DNA from: Pseudoips prasinana | Taxonomy: Eukaryota > Arthropoda > Insecta > Lepidoptera > Nolidae | Length of the DNA stretch: 64,000 bases | Direction of reading: 5' to 3' | Assembly (NCBI GenBank): GCA_951640165.1 | Contig: OX621249.1 | Span: 6,561,001 to 6,625,000 of the forward strand | Notes under the pieces: model-generated | The model's database searches: none | What the model was told of the DNA's origin: nothing | Seen by the model: the letters and a program-made list of their open reading frames with translations, nothing else | Made by a program: the position numbers and the translations under genes | Shown here: positions 41,311-52,691 of the stretch, one piece after another | Layout: every line of letters starts with the position of its first letter | How positions within the stretch are numbered: position 1 is the first letter of the stretch

Positions 41311-41985
41311 ATGGTCGCGAGTCGGGCCCCTGAGGATCCGGTCCCGCGACCCATCCTCAAACGGCCCTTTTCAGGGCCAAACCACCTCGAGGGGGACCCG
41401 GCCATCGGCGGTAGCCAACACCCGCGCGCCCGTGCGCGAATCGCGTGTGTTTGTGCGCTCCCCACCGCGTCGAGCGCCTCCCGCGTCGCGTACTCACCGT
41501 TGGCTCCCAGATCGTGGTCGAGCCTGGCCCCGAAGGCCCACGGCGAACGCTTATCCGCGCCCGCGCTGCCGCCAACGCCTCGTGCAACTGCGCCGCGTGT
41601 CGTCGTGCCGCCGCCCACCTCCGCCATCAGCCGTGCATTCGCATCATCGCAGCAGACCGGACCCCTCTCCCAACGTGCAAGGAGACCGAAAGTGAGCGAC
41701 CTAACAAGAGGATTGTCTATGCCGGACCTCTGCTTGGGCGTTTAGATAACGAGCAACGAGGGATTTTTCTCGCCCAATCCAGCCAGCTCTCGCGCCGACT
41801 CACCGGCGCCTAGTGTGTACTCTGAAGCAGGCAAGAAGTCGGTCGAGTCGTTACCGGACGTACAACTCCGCACCCCATCTCCAAGAGCAGAAAGGGACAA
41901 CCCCCGGCGTCTTCAAGGAGAAAGCGAAGCCCGGAGGAGGAGGAAGAGGCGAAGCGGCAACGCAGTGTTGAGCTCTGCTGATGTA
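41311..41985 (+). pseudogene. GC-rich non-LTR ORF1-like fragment
   Basis: The plus-strand frame from 41311 is Pro/Ala/Ser/Arg-rich and contains TRGLSMPDLCLGV before a stop at 41743. It then continues in the same frame with SRADSPAPSVYSEAGKKSVE and PSPRAERDNPRRL to about 41985. This composition and the SMPDL motif resemble the N-terminus of ORF1 (nucleic-acid-binding protein) of Jockey-like retrotransposons. No CCHC knuckles follow because the sequence changes near 41990. The local GC content is far above the surroundings. Confidence 0.35.
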
Positions 41986-42049
41986 ATCTGGTAGGCGTAC
42001 TGATAAATTGTGAGAATGAACACTATCAAGTAGGTTTTTCGTTATAGGT

Positions 42050-43456
42050 ATGTTTTTAACAAGTCTATATTAATATCTCCCATAATTAAAGCCTGTGTGT
42101 TGGAACTATTAATCATTGTCAATAAACTGTTAAATCTTTTTAAAAAGTCAATGTGGGTAGTTTGGTTGGAGTGATAAACACCGATTACTAGCAAGTACAC
42201 TGCGCTTACCTCAAAGACTCGTTCAACCGATAGAAGACAGTAGTCTGGTCTATTAACCACTTTAATTCCAGACCGCGCGTAAATGCAGCTTCCACCATGA
42301 TCAACAGTTGTCCTACAATAGCTAGATATAAGACTATAGTTACACAGGGTCACTCGTTCTAATTGGTGACTACGCAGCCAATGTTCAGTCAGTATTAAAA
42401 TACGACATTTTTAATCATTCGATAGTAACACTTCTAACTTATTGGTTTTATTGTTAATGGATTGTATGTTCTGGTGACATATATTTACACGAGATGGTTT
42501 GCATTTGTTTGCCATGCCAGTGGTATTATTTAGCTTCTGCTGGTGTCGCTCGGGTGTTGTGGCGGCGCGAGGGTTATGACCGGCGGTGACCAAGCTGGTC
42601 GGGGCCGCTGGTGGACGCTCCACTTGGGCGCCCGGCGTTGCGGTGAAACCACTCACTCACTTCAGTTCCCGGCGGCCAGTTCACGGCAGACATGAAGAAA
42701 TTATATTTGCTCGCAGGCACGGTTATTACAAATGAGGAGTAGTAGTTGTGTTTCAGTCTCAACTTATGTACATGGTAGTCTGTGTCAGCGCCAGGGTATT
42801 TTCGGTGCATGTAAGCTTTAATAGTGTCAGGTAGGGTATTTTCGTGAAAGAAACATGCGTGAATCTTTCGTACCTTTTCAATAGTTAGAAGCTCATTATC
42901 ACACGCTCCGGTGCCGGTTATCGCTACTTGTTTACCATTCTTACTGTAACGAATGGTCTTCCACGGCTGGCTCGGCTTTGCAGTTTTCTACACCGCTGGA
43001 TTGCGGTGAGTTTTGTGTGTTACTCGGTAACAACGTCGGCAATGTCGTATTGTGCATCCCAGCGGTGACATCGTCATACGTTTGTTTATAAGCTTCCGTA
43101 CGCTTTGGTATTCGCGCATTCGCGTCAATTTTTTCTTGTGTCGGTAGAATAATAGTTGTCTTGGTCGGTAATGATAAGGACTGGCCCGGCGACGGTGGTT
43201 GACAACAAACGCCCGCTGTGATAGCAGTTTTTGCATGGGACGTCTGCGGTCTCGATCGCTTCGGGTCAGATTCGCTTGCAGCGCTTTTGCAAATGTCGGT
43301 GCGACATGATTTGCAAAATCGATCAACTGTTTCTGTATTTTTGATTTTCTCTTCTAAATGCTTCAAAGTCATTAAAACTATATTCATTTTTGCCTCGATG
43401 GGCTCCAAAAACTTTATTATCACTTTTTCAAGCGATTCTATAGTTGATTTCGACAT
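42050..43456 (-). pseudogene. non-LTR retrotransposon 5' end: ORF1 and start of ORF2 endonuclease
   Basis: ORF1 starts MSKSTIESLEKVIIKFLEPI at 43456 with a coiled-coil-like heptad segment and a CKSC motif, is shifted near 42945, and ends with YSSFVITVPASKYNFFMSAV near 42574. ORF2 starts near 42515: VNICHQNIQSINNKTNKLEV (first endonuclease block), stop at 42411, then ILTEHWLRSHQLERV and IMGDINIDLL. These are the N, E and GD.N blocks of the apurinic-like endonuclease of CR1-type elements. It breaks off at about 42050 without the SDH block or RT. The two ORFs are adjacent as in CR1 elements. Confidence 0.7.
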
Positions 43457-43479
43457 TGTATCTCACAAAAACACTAACA

Positions 43480-44290
43480 CACAAGAGCACGATGTGTAGC
43501 GTGCCGTGGCTTGCGAACTATCTCGATATGAATCTTGGGAAGAGTTGCTAGCGAAAAGATTCGCGAGTAATTCCGCTTTGTCCTTAGCACTGTGGGCCAG
43601 TGAACCGTCGGGCTTTTTCAGTGGAGGTAGTGAAGAGCAGCAAAAGTTAACTTCAACCGATTTGGCCAGGGACCAAAAAGCTTTGCTACCCGTAGGGTAG
43701 CTAGCAAGTTTGTGGCCGATTCGGGCTATGTGGTTGAAGCGGGCTCTTTTTAATACGTTGTTGCATATCTTGGCGGCTTTATTAAAGGCTTTCTTTTTAA
43801 CGCATGTATCAGACGCCCTAGTACTTCGCGCCTGTGCCCATTCCACGTACGCCGTCTGCTTAAGGGCCAGACTAGTGTGGCATTCTGTATGGTACCATGG
43901 ACGGGCTGCATAATTGGTGGACACATCAGAGTATGAGATAAAGTATTCCATACCCTGACGTATAACATCAACTATAGCATTGGTGCAATTTGAAGGGTCG
44001 TCTGATGCGAAGCACGTCGCGCGCCAAGGATATGAAGCATAAAAATGCCGCATCTCATCCTAATCTGCCGACTTGTATCGCCACATCCGTCTGTTTCCTT
44101 TTGGGCTTATATAAGGTGGCGAAAAGTGGGACACAGATTTCACCAGACAGTGGTCAGAGCTCCCTAAAGGGGAGGTTACACTGACCGAGTAAGAGTCTGG
44201 GTTAGTCTTCAGCAGAAGGTGTAGGCAGTATGCAGTGTGGCTCTCGATATCTGGTATACGTGTCGGCTGTTCGACAAGCTGGGTGAGATT
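43480..44290 (-). pseudogene. non-LTR retrotransposon: end of endonuclease and pre-RT region
   Basis: The minus-strand frame reads QLVEQPTRIPDIESHTAYCL and LGSSDHCLVKSVS (SDH, last endonuclease block). A TAG near 44058 follows, then ARPWYHTECHTSLALKQTAY and KAFWSLAKSVEVNFCCSSLP, with KDKAELLANLFASNS just before the RT domain should begin. It is cut at about 43500, where the 5' end of the element at 42050-43456 starts. A different family from the 36.7 and 45.5 kb copies. Confidence 0.7.
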
Positions 44291-44299
44291 TAGTCAAAG

Positions 44300-45500
44300 A
44301 GCAAATCTTTTTTTTTTTTTATTTAATTTATGTACACACAGTAAAAAGTAAATAAAAGCAAGTATACAAAACGAAAAAGTACAAAGGCACTGCTTATTTC
44401 TAATCAAATCTCTTCCAACAGGCCCGCGAGAGGAGATATTGTATGAAACAGGAATTGTGTGTAGGTTAGTCAAAATATTAAATAAAAACTCATTAGTCAG
44501 AAGAATATAAATAAACTTACATACAAATACTTAAATAAATCACGGGCGTAGCCAGGGGGGGGGGGGGGTTAAACCCCCCCGAAATGTTCAAAACATTCAT
44601 TAATAATATAATGACACACGGACGAGGCGAGGGGTGCAATTAAATTATATAAATATTTTTGATTTTGCCGCGCTGTCACCTGTCACCGACTTTCCGATGA
44701 CACCACATTGCATTCGGAAAGGTTCGTATGTTTTCGTGCTATACTGTGCCCCCGCACCGCTCGACTGTTACCACGCGCCCGAGTCCGTCAGTGGCCATCT
44801 AACACTGAGTGAGTTTAGTAAACCGTGCAGACTACAGAAGTTATTTTGTCATTTGTGTGTATTGCTCTGTGATTTCACTTCGAGTAACGTAACTTACTTA
44901 CTTGCGTTGTTAACACAGAAGTGAGTAAAAACTTAATTAAATAAATAGGGCCTACCTTATAATATTTTAGTCATTCTAGAGCAGTTTAAATCGAATTTGG
45001 CTATTTTTTTAAAATAGCGTGTCAATTTGTCAGATATGTGATTTTAATTAAGTTAATTAAAAACAATAAAATAAAAATCAGATACATGTCTGCCACGCAA
45101 CGTAATGTAGTACTTATATAAAAAATAAATAGTGGTCAGTTTACAATAATTTATATAGAACTGAAAACTGGTTAGCCCTTATACACAAATAAAATATCAA
45201 AAATCACCACTGATCTTACCGTGTCTACTAAAATAATATTCAAGGTCAAAGGTACAGTTTTATCTTTTGCATTTTTTCGTAAACGATATGTGTTATCATA
45301 AAAACGGTCAGACAAAAGTTGTAGATCATGCAATTTACTAATTTCATTGTCTATATCAAAATTGCTCGTATACTTTTTTAGCACTGCAAATGCTTATTCG
45401 ATCGTTTCGGTATCAAAAGATGCGTCATAGAAGGGGCTTCAAGACTATTGTTTTTTCCTGTCCCATAGTTTCTCGTCTGTTTTTATTTAAATAAAATAAA
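44300..45500. other. non-coding block with A/T-rich sequence and a G-run hairpin
   Basis: A T-run (44309-44321) may be the A-tail of a minus-strand retroelement. At 44555-44580 a run of 14 G, TTAAA and 7 C can form a hairpin, preceded by CGGGCGTAGCCAG, a sequence type seen at the ends of some hAT-like elements. No coding region is recognised up to 45500. A 70-codon frame at 45172-45384 (minus) has no known motif. Confidence 0.4.
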
Positions 45501-46106
45501 AAATAAATATAAAAGGTTTTTATACACGTAGACTTCAAAAAAGCGCTTGTAAATAGTCAGAACATGCTTGTAGTAATATAGTTGTATACATTATCATTTC
45601 TAGTAACATAGATATTTAGGTACACATTGTATGAAAACATTTATAAAATTTATTTTATTATAGCATTGATATTTAGCTAGCTCGTATCAAGTTATTGTCA
45701 AGAGATTATGTTTAATTATCTGGTTTAAGTCTAATATTTTTACTACATATTGTCAATGGTTCTGTCTATATTAAGGTATTATATTATGACGGACCTTGTG
45801 TTAATAACGACGGTCGCGCTTTAATGGTACCACCGGATCCAATGCGCCCCAACTGAGAAGACCCAGCGAAACAAACTCAGTGGGTTCATCTACTACCGGT
45901 TTCAACACGACCCAGTTGAGACGGTCCGGCGAAACATACTCAAGCGGGCATGAACACGGGATTTGGTCCAATTAGAGTAAGTAATTATTTAGTTGGCAAA
46001 CACAATATAAGCTCGATCGGTTGTCTGAATGCTTATTATTTTAGATTATCATTCACGTAACTCAGCAGATCAGTCATGTCTATATGGCTACAAGGTCTCC
46101 AGCGAG

Positions 46107-47438
46107 CTATGTGCAGGTAGGCAGTGAGAGCCAGACGTCTTTGTCACCGATGTACTCTTTAGTGGTGTAACAATTTCCTAAAAATGATTTATTAGTTTTG
46201 CTTACTCTAAAGCCTGGCATGGCTAGTTTGTTTTTATTCCTAGTATTTATATTATGCAGTTCACTTTTCTTTTTATATTTATGAATATTTTTTCTAACAA
46301 ACATTATATTCTGATATATATATTCCGATGGCACAGTAAGTATATTTATTTCTTTAAACAAATTTCGCAAAGAATCGCGACTGCCTAAACCATAAATGGC
46401 TCTGACTGCTCTTTTCTGCAATACAAAAATAGTACCTATGTCAGCCGCCGAACCCCACAGCAGAATGCCATACGACATAATGCTATGAAAGTACGCGAAA
46501 TACACTAATCTAGCAGTTTGTTCATCGTCAGATGTCTTATTTTCCAGACAGCATAGAAAGCCGAACTTAATTTACCTGCTTACTTTTCAATCTGAGGACC
46601 CCATTGCAATTTTGAATCAAGTGTCAATCCTAAAAATACGGTCGATGGGACTAAATCCAATATTTCCGCATTAAGTGCAACTGTTGGTAGAATTTGAGTC
46701 ACATTCGGCAATGAGAACCTGATGCATTTAGTTTTCCCTGCATTTAACAAGAGATTATTTGCCGAAAACCCTTCTGATATAAGGCTGAGTGTTTATTATG
46801 CTCAATAAGATCTTTATCCTTCCTATTTACTTTAAATATGAGCGACGTATCATCATCGAATAAAACTATGTCTGATGCTTTCTCTACCAGATAAGGGAGA
46901 TAATTTATATAAACTAGAAATAAAAATGGGCCCAATATAGATCCTTGGGGCACCCCCATTTTCACAGGATGACGTGCCGAAGTGACACCACCTATCGAAA
47001 CCATCTGTTCTCGCCCCGATAGATAGGACATCACAAGATCAAGAGATGTGCCAGATATTCCATAATATTTCAGTTTAACAACGAGCGTACGGTGATCAAC
47101 GCAATCAAAGCCTTAGAGAGATCACAGAAAACTTCCAGCGCATCCTGTGATCCCTCCCAAGCCTCCAATATTGACCTAATTAATGTGCGACCTGCATCTT
47201 GAGTAGAGCGGCCCCTTGTAAACCCGAACTGCCTGTTATGCAATATCTCATTCACGTTAAAGTGCGACAACATTTGGCTGAGCATCAGCTTTTCAAATAT
47301 TTTACTTAAAGCTGGCAGTGTCGAGATAGGCCTATAATTCGTGGCATTTTTTGAACAACGTGCCTTGAAAACGGGTACTATCTTACTTATTTTCATTAAA
47401 TCAGGAAAGACACCATCACTTATACAATAAACCGACAA
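46107..47438 (-). pseudogene. non-LTR reverse transcriptase, copy 2
   Basis: The frame 47438-47070 has NYRPISTLPALSKIFEKLML and FGFTRGRSTQDAGRTLIRSI, a shift near 47110 within CDLSKA, then 47034-46744 with GVPQGSILGPFLFLVYINYL and the catalytic block altered to LFDDDTSLIF (FADD to FDDD). A degraded stretch (46744-46505) is followed by YFAYFHSIMSYGILLWGSAA and the C-terminus to 46107. At least three frameshifts. It is the same family as 37003-38051. Confidence 0.8.
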
Positions 47439-47442
47439 TTAA

Positions 47443-48430
47443 GCAATTTTGACGATGTTAATGATGCAATCTCTAAAGTTGTTCATTGGTTTAATGCCAA
47501 TAATCTTGTGCTTAATGATAAGAAAACTAAAGTCATTAAATTCACTACACCGAATGTGAAACAGGTGACAACCAATGTACAACTTAATGGAGCTAGGTTG
47601 GACCCTGTTGAATCAACTGTGTTCTTGGGTATCACTATTGACTCAAAGCTAAAATGGAGCCCACAAATAGAAAAACTGTCCGGCAAATTAAGTTCTGCAG
47701 CATATGCAGTGAAAACTATTAGACGGCTGACTGATGTTGACACAGCTAGAATGGTTTATTTCAGTTATTTTCATAGTGTAATGTCCTATGGAATTCTTCT
47801 CTGGGGTAGCTCTGCTGACATTGACACCATATTTATATTGCAAAAAAGAGCTGTAAGAGCTATCTATAATCTTGGCCCGAGAGTGTCTCTAAGAGAAAAA
47901 TTCAAAGAGGTCAACATTCTAACTGTACCATCTCAGTATATATATGAAAACTTACTATATGTGCATAAAAATATCGATTCCTTCTGTAAAAGGAGCGATA
48001 CACATAATGTAAATACTAGATATAAGAATAATCTCATACTGCATACTACCCGTCTCCACAAAATAAGTAACTCTTTTATGGGGCAATGTATAAGATTCTA
48101 TAACAAACTTCCCAATGATATTAGAGAATTGTCTACGACAGTTTAAAAGAATTATTAAAGCCAAATTGTGTAGCAGGGCATATTACAAAATTTCTGATTA
48201 TTAAAGTGATAAAAGTGCTTGGGATGGAGTTGTTCTGAGTCAACACACATGATTGTAATTAATCTTAAGTATATTTTATTTTAAAAAAAGGATTCCTACT
48301 GAGTTTTCTGGCAGTGTTTCTCAGTAGCTGCCACGTCATGCACTGCACGGTAGGGTAAAAAAAACATGACGATTCCACATAAATGTAAAATTTTTACGGA
48401 ATAAAGTTACTTTGACTTTGACTTTGACTT
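47443..48430 (+). mobile_element. 3' fragment of a related non-LTR element with TTTGAC tail
   Basis: The plus-strand frame (from about 47443; ATG at 47508, stop at 48146) has NLVLNDKKTKVIKFTTPNVK, FLGITIDSKLKWSPQIEKLS, YFSYFHSVMSYGILLWGSSA and FYNKLPNDIRELSTTV. It ends in a 3' untranslated part with AATAAA and TTTGAC repeats (48410-48430). It resembles copies 1 and 2 but is clearly another subfamily. It inserted into the RT of copy 2; CTTA lies on the right junction and CTTATA on the left. Confidence 0.8.
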
Positions 48431-49888
48431 ACAGCCATTGAAGATGGCTGCAAGGATTGTAGCAATGTTTAGTATGATTGATTCAATTGCTTTAACAGAC
48501 AGTCCCCACAAATCTTCTGTGCCTTTCCTTTTAATACTCTTAGAAGCTTTTATAATATCATCACTTGTTACGGATTTAAAACTAAATTTAGGCACAGTTT
48601 GTTTAAAAAGACTTAAACTTTGATTTAAAAAGAGTTCAGCCACATCTGGTGATGATGAGAGACACTTAGTAATATCCACGGGTATATTTGCAAAAAAAGC
48701 ACCTAAAAAATTGGCAATGGCAAGCTTGTCTGAAACCAGTTCATCACCAATATTCAATACTATTCTCTATCTACTAGTTTCAGTATTAATTATTTGCCAA
48801 GCTGATTTTATTTTATTATACGATTTTTTTAATTTTATCTCTTATATATAAAGATTTAGCTTGAATGCAAACCGTTTTAAAATTTTTTGAATAATTTCTA
48901 ACATAATTAATAAAATTTACATCAGGGTTATAGGACCTTCTGTCATACAACTCATATAAAAAATCTCTACTCAGTCTAATGCCTTGAGTTGCCCAATAAC
49001 TAAATTTTATCTTATTACTGTCAACCGTAATATTTTTTATTTTACTAGCTTTATTAAATTCTTTGCAAATACAGTGGAATAATGAAGTGTACATATCGTT
49101 AGGGTTACTTTTGTTTGGCAATAGATGGCAAAAACTTTTCTCCAGGTTGTTACTGAACTTTCCTAGATTAGATTTTGTTAGAGGTCTAATACAGATTTTT
49201 GTTTATTTATATTCATCTCATTTTTAATCTTTACTATTTGGCATTTATGGTCAGAGCGAACACTAGCCACCAAACACTTCTCAGAGACATCAAAGTTGGT
49301 AATTATGTTATCAATGCAAGTAACAGATGTGGGTGTGACTCTCGTGGCGTCAGAGAACAAGCATTTAAGGATAAAGGACCGAAATACAGATAGAAATATG
49401 TTTATTTCAGGTGAATCTGCTATAATATTCATATTAAAATCACCACATACAAGGATTTTTTTATTACTTTTAATTTTCCTAAGAATGTCTTCTATTGTTC
49501 CTGTAAAAAGCTTTAAGTCGGATGCTGGTGGTCTATACACACATATTATACAATAAAACTGCGTCTCTACACATGCCACCTCACATACACGCTCAATAGA
49601 TAGTTGGCATATATCTTTACATTCTTTAAATTTAATTTGGTCTCGAAGTAGTATCAGTACTCCACCACCCTCTGCCGAAACCCTATTATTAAAGCTGGCG
49701 ACCCTATAGCCACAGACACTAAAAGCAATCTTGTGTGCCTTCAGCCATGTTTCTGTAAAACAAAGGATATCTATTTCATAATTTTCATTAAAAAGTTCTA
49801 TGTCTAGAATTTTGCCAGAGAAGCGGTTTATATTTTGATGTGATAGAATTAGAAACTTATCACACTTCTCTATTGTCATGCATCTCAT
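48430..49888 (-). pseudogene. non-LTR endonuclease and pre-RT region, copy 2
   Basis: Endonuclease: ILSHQNINRFSGKILDIELF, CFTETWLKAHKIAFSVCGYR, VCGDFNMNIIADSP, TRVTPTSVTCIDNIITN and VASVRSDHKCQIV (SDH block), ending at 49178. After a stop the pre-RT region appears as IKFSYWATQGIRLSRDFLYE (49121-48816), and after another as VSDKLAIANFLGAFFANIPV and DIIKASKSIKRKGTEDLWGL (48757-48430). All catalytic endonuclease blocks are present. It would nick the target strand for priming. Upstream ORF1 was not found before 50000. Confidence 0.8.
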
Positions 49889-50027
49889 TTTTAATTATGG
49901 TAAAGTACCTACTCATTTGTTACCAGATACAGCAATAACATTAATGTATTAGCGGTTAACACTCGTTTCCTTTTAACCATTTCATAAAAACATAACACAA
50001 AGCAAAGAGTTTGGGTTTGTCTACCAC

Positions 50028-51106
50028 ATGCCTACGTATGAGTCATCGGGAACAAATCTCAGTCTATAACTCCGTGGCACATTGTCGAAGTCACCAGAGG
50101 AGACCAATACGCCCCGACTGAAACAATTGCAGTTCACAAACCGTCCAGCTCCATGTCCGATGAGATCAATCCAGAAAGCTGGTCAGAGAGATCTGTCATT
50201 GTTTACATCCTGTGTGTATACAGATTGCTCAAGATCACCAACCCAGAGTACACTGCTATCCTCTTAAGGAGGATGGAGCTTCAATTGGTGGCTGAAGGAG
50301 GGCCAGGCATGTCTTTAAACGGAGTAGATGGGTTATATGGCAGCTGGATTAGCGATCGTAATTACTTAAAGTTGGTAGCTGCCTATGACATGTTTTTCTA
50401 CAGATTTAAAACGCACGGGGAAGGGATCCTGCGGTTGGGGTCACTAGGTAGTCGGTTCAGAGACTGTGCAGGACTGTTATCATTCGGTTACGCAATGACC
50501 ATCCTTAATATTGACGCGGGGAGCTTGATGGACTGCGTGTTTATTCCAACGATGGGCGACGAGGTTATGAGATTGACCACCGAGAACCAAGAGTCGGGAG
50601 ACCAATATTCAAACTTTCCCTATCAGTCAGATATGAACCTGGTAAGTCAATCGGCCTATTCCTCCAATGCCAACCCATATCTGTTCCATTGGATACATAT
50701 CTTTGGAGCCCTGATCGGACATCGACGATCCATCAATGCTAGGTTCAACTTTGAGGGCAGTTATGCAGACGTCGGCTGAAATGCAGCGATTCTGGTTTGG
50801 GCATTCGCAAGAGGTGGAGAATTGAACCCTCAGTTCCAAAAAGATGGCAGGGCCTATGGAGCAGATATAGATCCCGTCACTGTGGGGGAAGACGGGGAAC
50901 CAGAGGAAACCGAAATGACTCAGGATGACAAGATCTGGGTAGACACCACAGGGAGGGACCCTGCCACCTGGTTCACGATCTTAAAGCTTGGGGACTACCG
51001 GATACCACCCCTGGTGGAAAGGACCATCAACAGACAAAGGAAGAGGATTGGGGAGATCAGAGAGGAGACAGTGGGAGCCTTTGTTAAAGACCATCTAGTC
51101 TTCTAA
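50028..51106 (+). pseudogene. endogenous rhabdovirus nucleoprotein (N) gene, broken
   Basis: A plus-strand frame from 50153 to 51106 shows LIGHRRSINARF preceded by FHWIHIF, SYADVG then NAAILVWAFARGG, the conserved C-terminal core of rhabdovirus nucleoproteins. The frame is interrupted once, by an in-frame TGA at 50777-50779. Coding resemblance extends upstream to about 50070 in the same frame, and an ATG at 50028 in another frame would require an early frameshift. About 350 codons are covered, against roughly 420-450 for a whole N, so some N-terminal sequence is missing or unrecognisable. N coats viral RNA. No P, M, G or L follows. TAATAAAAG (51122) and an A-rich stretch (about 51153) lie just downstream. 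I infer integration of N mRNA by a retroelement RT. Confidence 0.75.
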
Positions 51107-51556
51107 TTTGACATACAACCCTAATAAAAGCGGCAACAGTATGACAATGACTTGAAAAAGAAAACACGATGACACATGTTCAATGTAGCGAGCAAATTAT
51201 AAAGGCCTAATTAATTTTAATTTACATTAATTCGTAACCTTATCATTTTACTCCCAAAATCTGTGATTTTAGATTACTATAGATAATCGGCTGCATAATA
51301 TAAAAAAAAATAGTTTGTGTTACTTATATATCCAAATTATACGATTGATAACTGCTTCACAGGCCACAGGTGATATTTTGTTAGTAGGGCATCGTGTAGG
51401 TACCTAAGGCCTATATACATTTTTTCAGCTCTAAGCGAATTATTGAGTAAATTCAGTTGACGGTTTGGACCTGTTTGAGTTATTCTCAGAGTCTTATTGA
51501 AATGTAACCAACTAACCACAATAATATTCGTAGGACAGTGCCACATTTTTGGGAGA

Positions 51557-51895
51557 ATGGAGAAAAATAAAAGAAAAAGCGAAAGCGATAAGCTTAAGGG
51601 TATGGACTACTGGAAAAACTGGTGTGGTCAAGCGGTTTCCGGTAAGGAAGCGTATTTAAATACCGAAACTCCAACTAGTTTGCATACTGACAATGAGACT
51701 ATGATGACAAGCGAGCCTTCGACCTCAGTAACAGTATCGAAAGTCGAATTGGAGTTGGTGACACCGGCGCCATCTTTCATGCCTCTGACCACCGAGCCTA
51801 CATTAAGTCTAGAACAGACCAACTTGCCTATTACTTCTTTTGATCCTATAGATAAATTAGACGTTGCCCAAGTAGCAAAATATGGTTTTGAATAA
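51557..51895 (+). CDS. unrecognised Ser/Thr/Pro-rich open frame, 112 codons
   Basis: Starts MEKNKRKSESDKLKGMDYWK (51557; an ATG at 51497 is also in frame), with a basic N-terminus, a WKNWCG segment and then a Thr/Ser/Pro/Glu-rich region ending QVAKYGFE. No family is recognised. It lies 450 bp after the viral N relic. It does not look like a transposase core. It could be the first exon of a transposon or host gene, or chance. Confidence 0.3.
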   Translation: MEKNKRKSESDKLKGMDYWKNWCGQAVSGKEAYLNTETPTSLHTDNETMMTSEPSTSVTVSKVELELVTPAPSFMPLTTEPTLSLEQTNLPITSFDPIDKLDVAQVAKYGFE

Positions 51896-52690
51896 GTCAC
51901 CAATGCGTTTTTGAAAAGACTTAAGGCATAATGAAAAAGTCTTAGATAAGCTACGTAGAGTACTACAATACCACACCGTTTAAGCACAAAGTTCAGGACT
52001 ACTGATCTTGGTTTAGTTTTGTATATGTCAGGGAATATGCTAAATTGCTCTTAATTTAATCTCCAAAACGCACAAAATGGTGCTTTGGATCTTGTATTCT
52101 GCTAAACTAAGACTATTATAAGACTTGCGGCCATTACCAAAATAAAACTCAGAGTGGTTAAATGCGTTCACAAAATAATAAAATTTATTGAAAAATTATA
52201 TTTTAAAACAAGCAGCCATCAGCGATATTCGGTTAAATAAGTGTTTTGTGTTTACTGTAATCAATTTCATGTGCGAAGGTAAGTTTTCGTGGATTTATAT
52301 ATGAATATGTGATGAACTTTCAATGCCCCCTTTGTTTTTTCAGTTTAAAGCCTTTAAAATTATACAATTATAATGCGGAAATAAAACCAAAACTGTTACA
52401 AGATCTCATGTCTGGTATTGTGCTTTGTTAAGACCTATGCTCCGATTCAGATTGTCACACTTCGATACCATTATAATTTGGGGTTCCGCTGTACAGATAA
52501 ATTGTTAACAAAAGGGACCTAAGTATAAAATAATCACAGTTTTTTTAAGTGCTTATGGGCACATAGTTGTGTATTTTTACCAGGTATATATGTAGTTTTA
52601 AAAATAACTAGGTATTTATATATTATTATAGTCACCTGTGCTTCTCAAAAAATAAGAATTAAATAATACATAATTGGTATAATAAGTATT
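51896..52690. other. AT-rich, nothing recognised
   Basis: No coding region, repeat or RNA signature is visible. Short stop-rich frames only. Confidence 0.5.
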
Positions 52691-52691
52691 T

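Larger units (their letters stand above)
45500..49890 (-). mobile_element. non-LTR retrotransposon copy 2, near full length for ORF2, interrupted
   Basis: Minus-strand order: endonuclease (49888-49178), pre-RT region (49121-48816, 48757-48430), an inserted relative (47443-48430, plus strand), RT (47438-46107) and a 3' untranslated region to an AAAATAAA-type end near 45500. The frame ...LAAIFNGC at 48430 continues as ISDGVFPDLMKISKIVPVFK at 47438 once the insert is removed. The 3' untranslated part matches that of copy 1 (38051-38750) in inverse orientation. Confidence 0.85.

Noticed and set aside
41193..41627. Several long frames on both strands in the GC-rich block
   Set aside because: High GC reduces stops in all frames. 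Only the plus-strand frame with TRGLSMPDL, which continues past its stop, was kept.
47443..49888. 5' inversion (twin priming) of a single non-LTR element around the TTTGAC repeats
   Set aside because: The inverted part lies on the tail side, which is the wrong order for twin priming, and removal of 47443-48430 restores the minus-strand frame. It is an insertion of a different subfamily.
51153..51170. Intact rhabdovirus gene-end signal after the N relic
   Set aside because: CTTGAAAAAGAAAAC is only loosely like a rhabdovirus termination/polyadenylation site and could be a short A-rich tail. Not enough to call.
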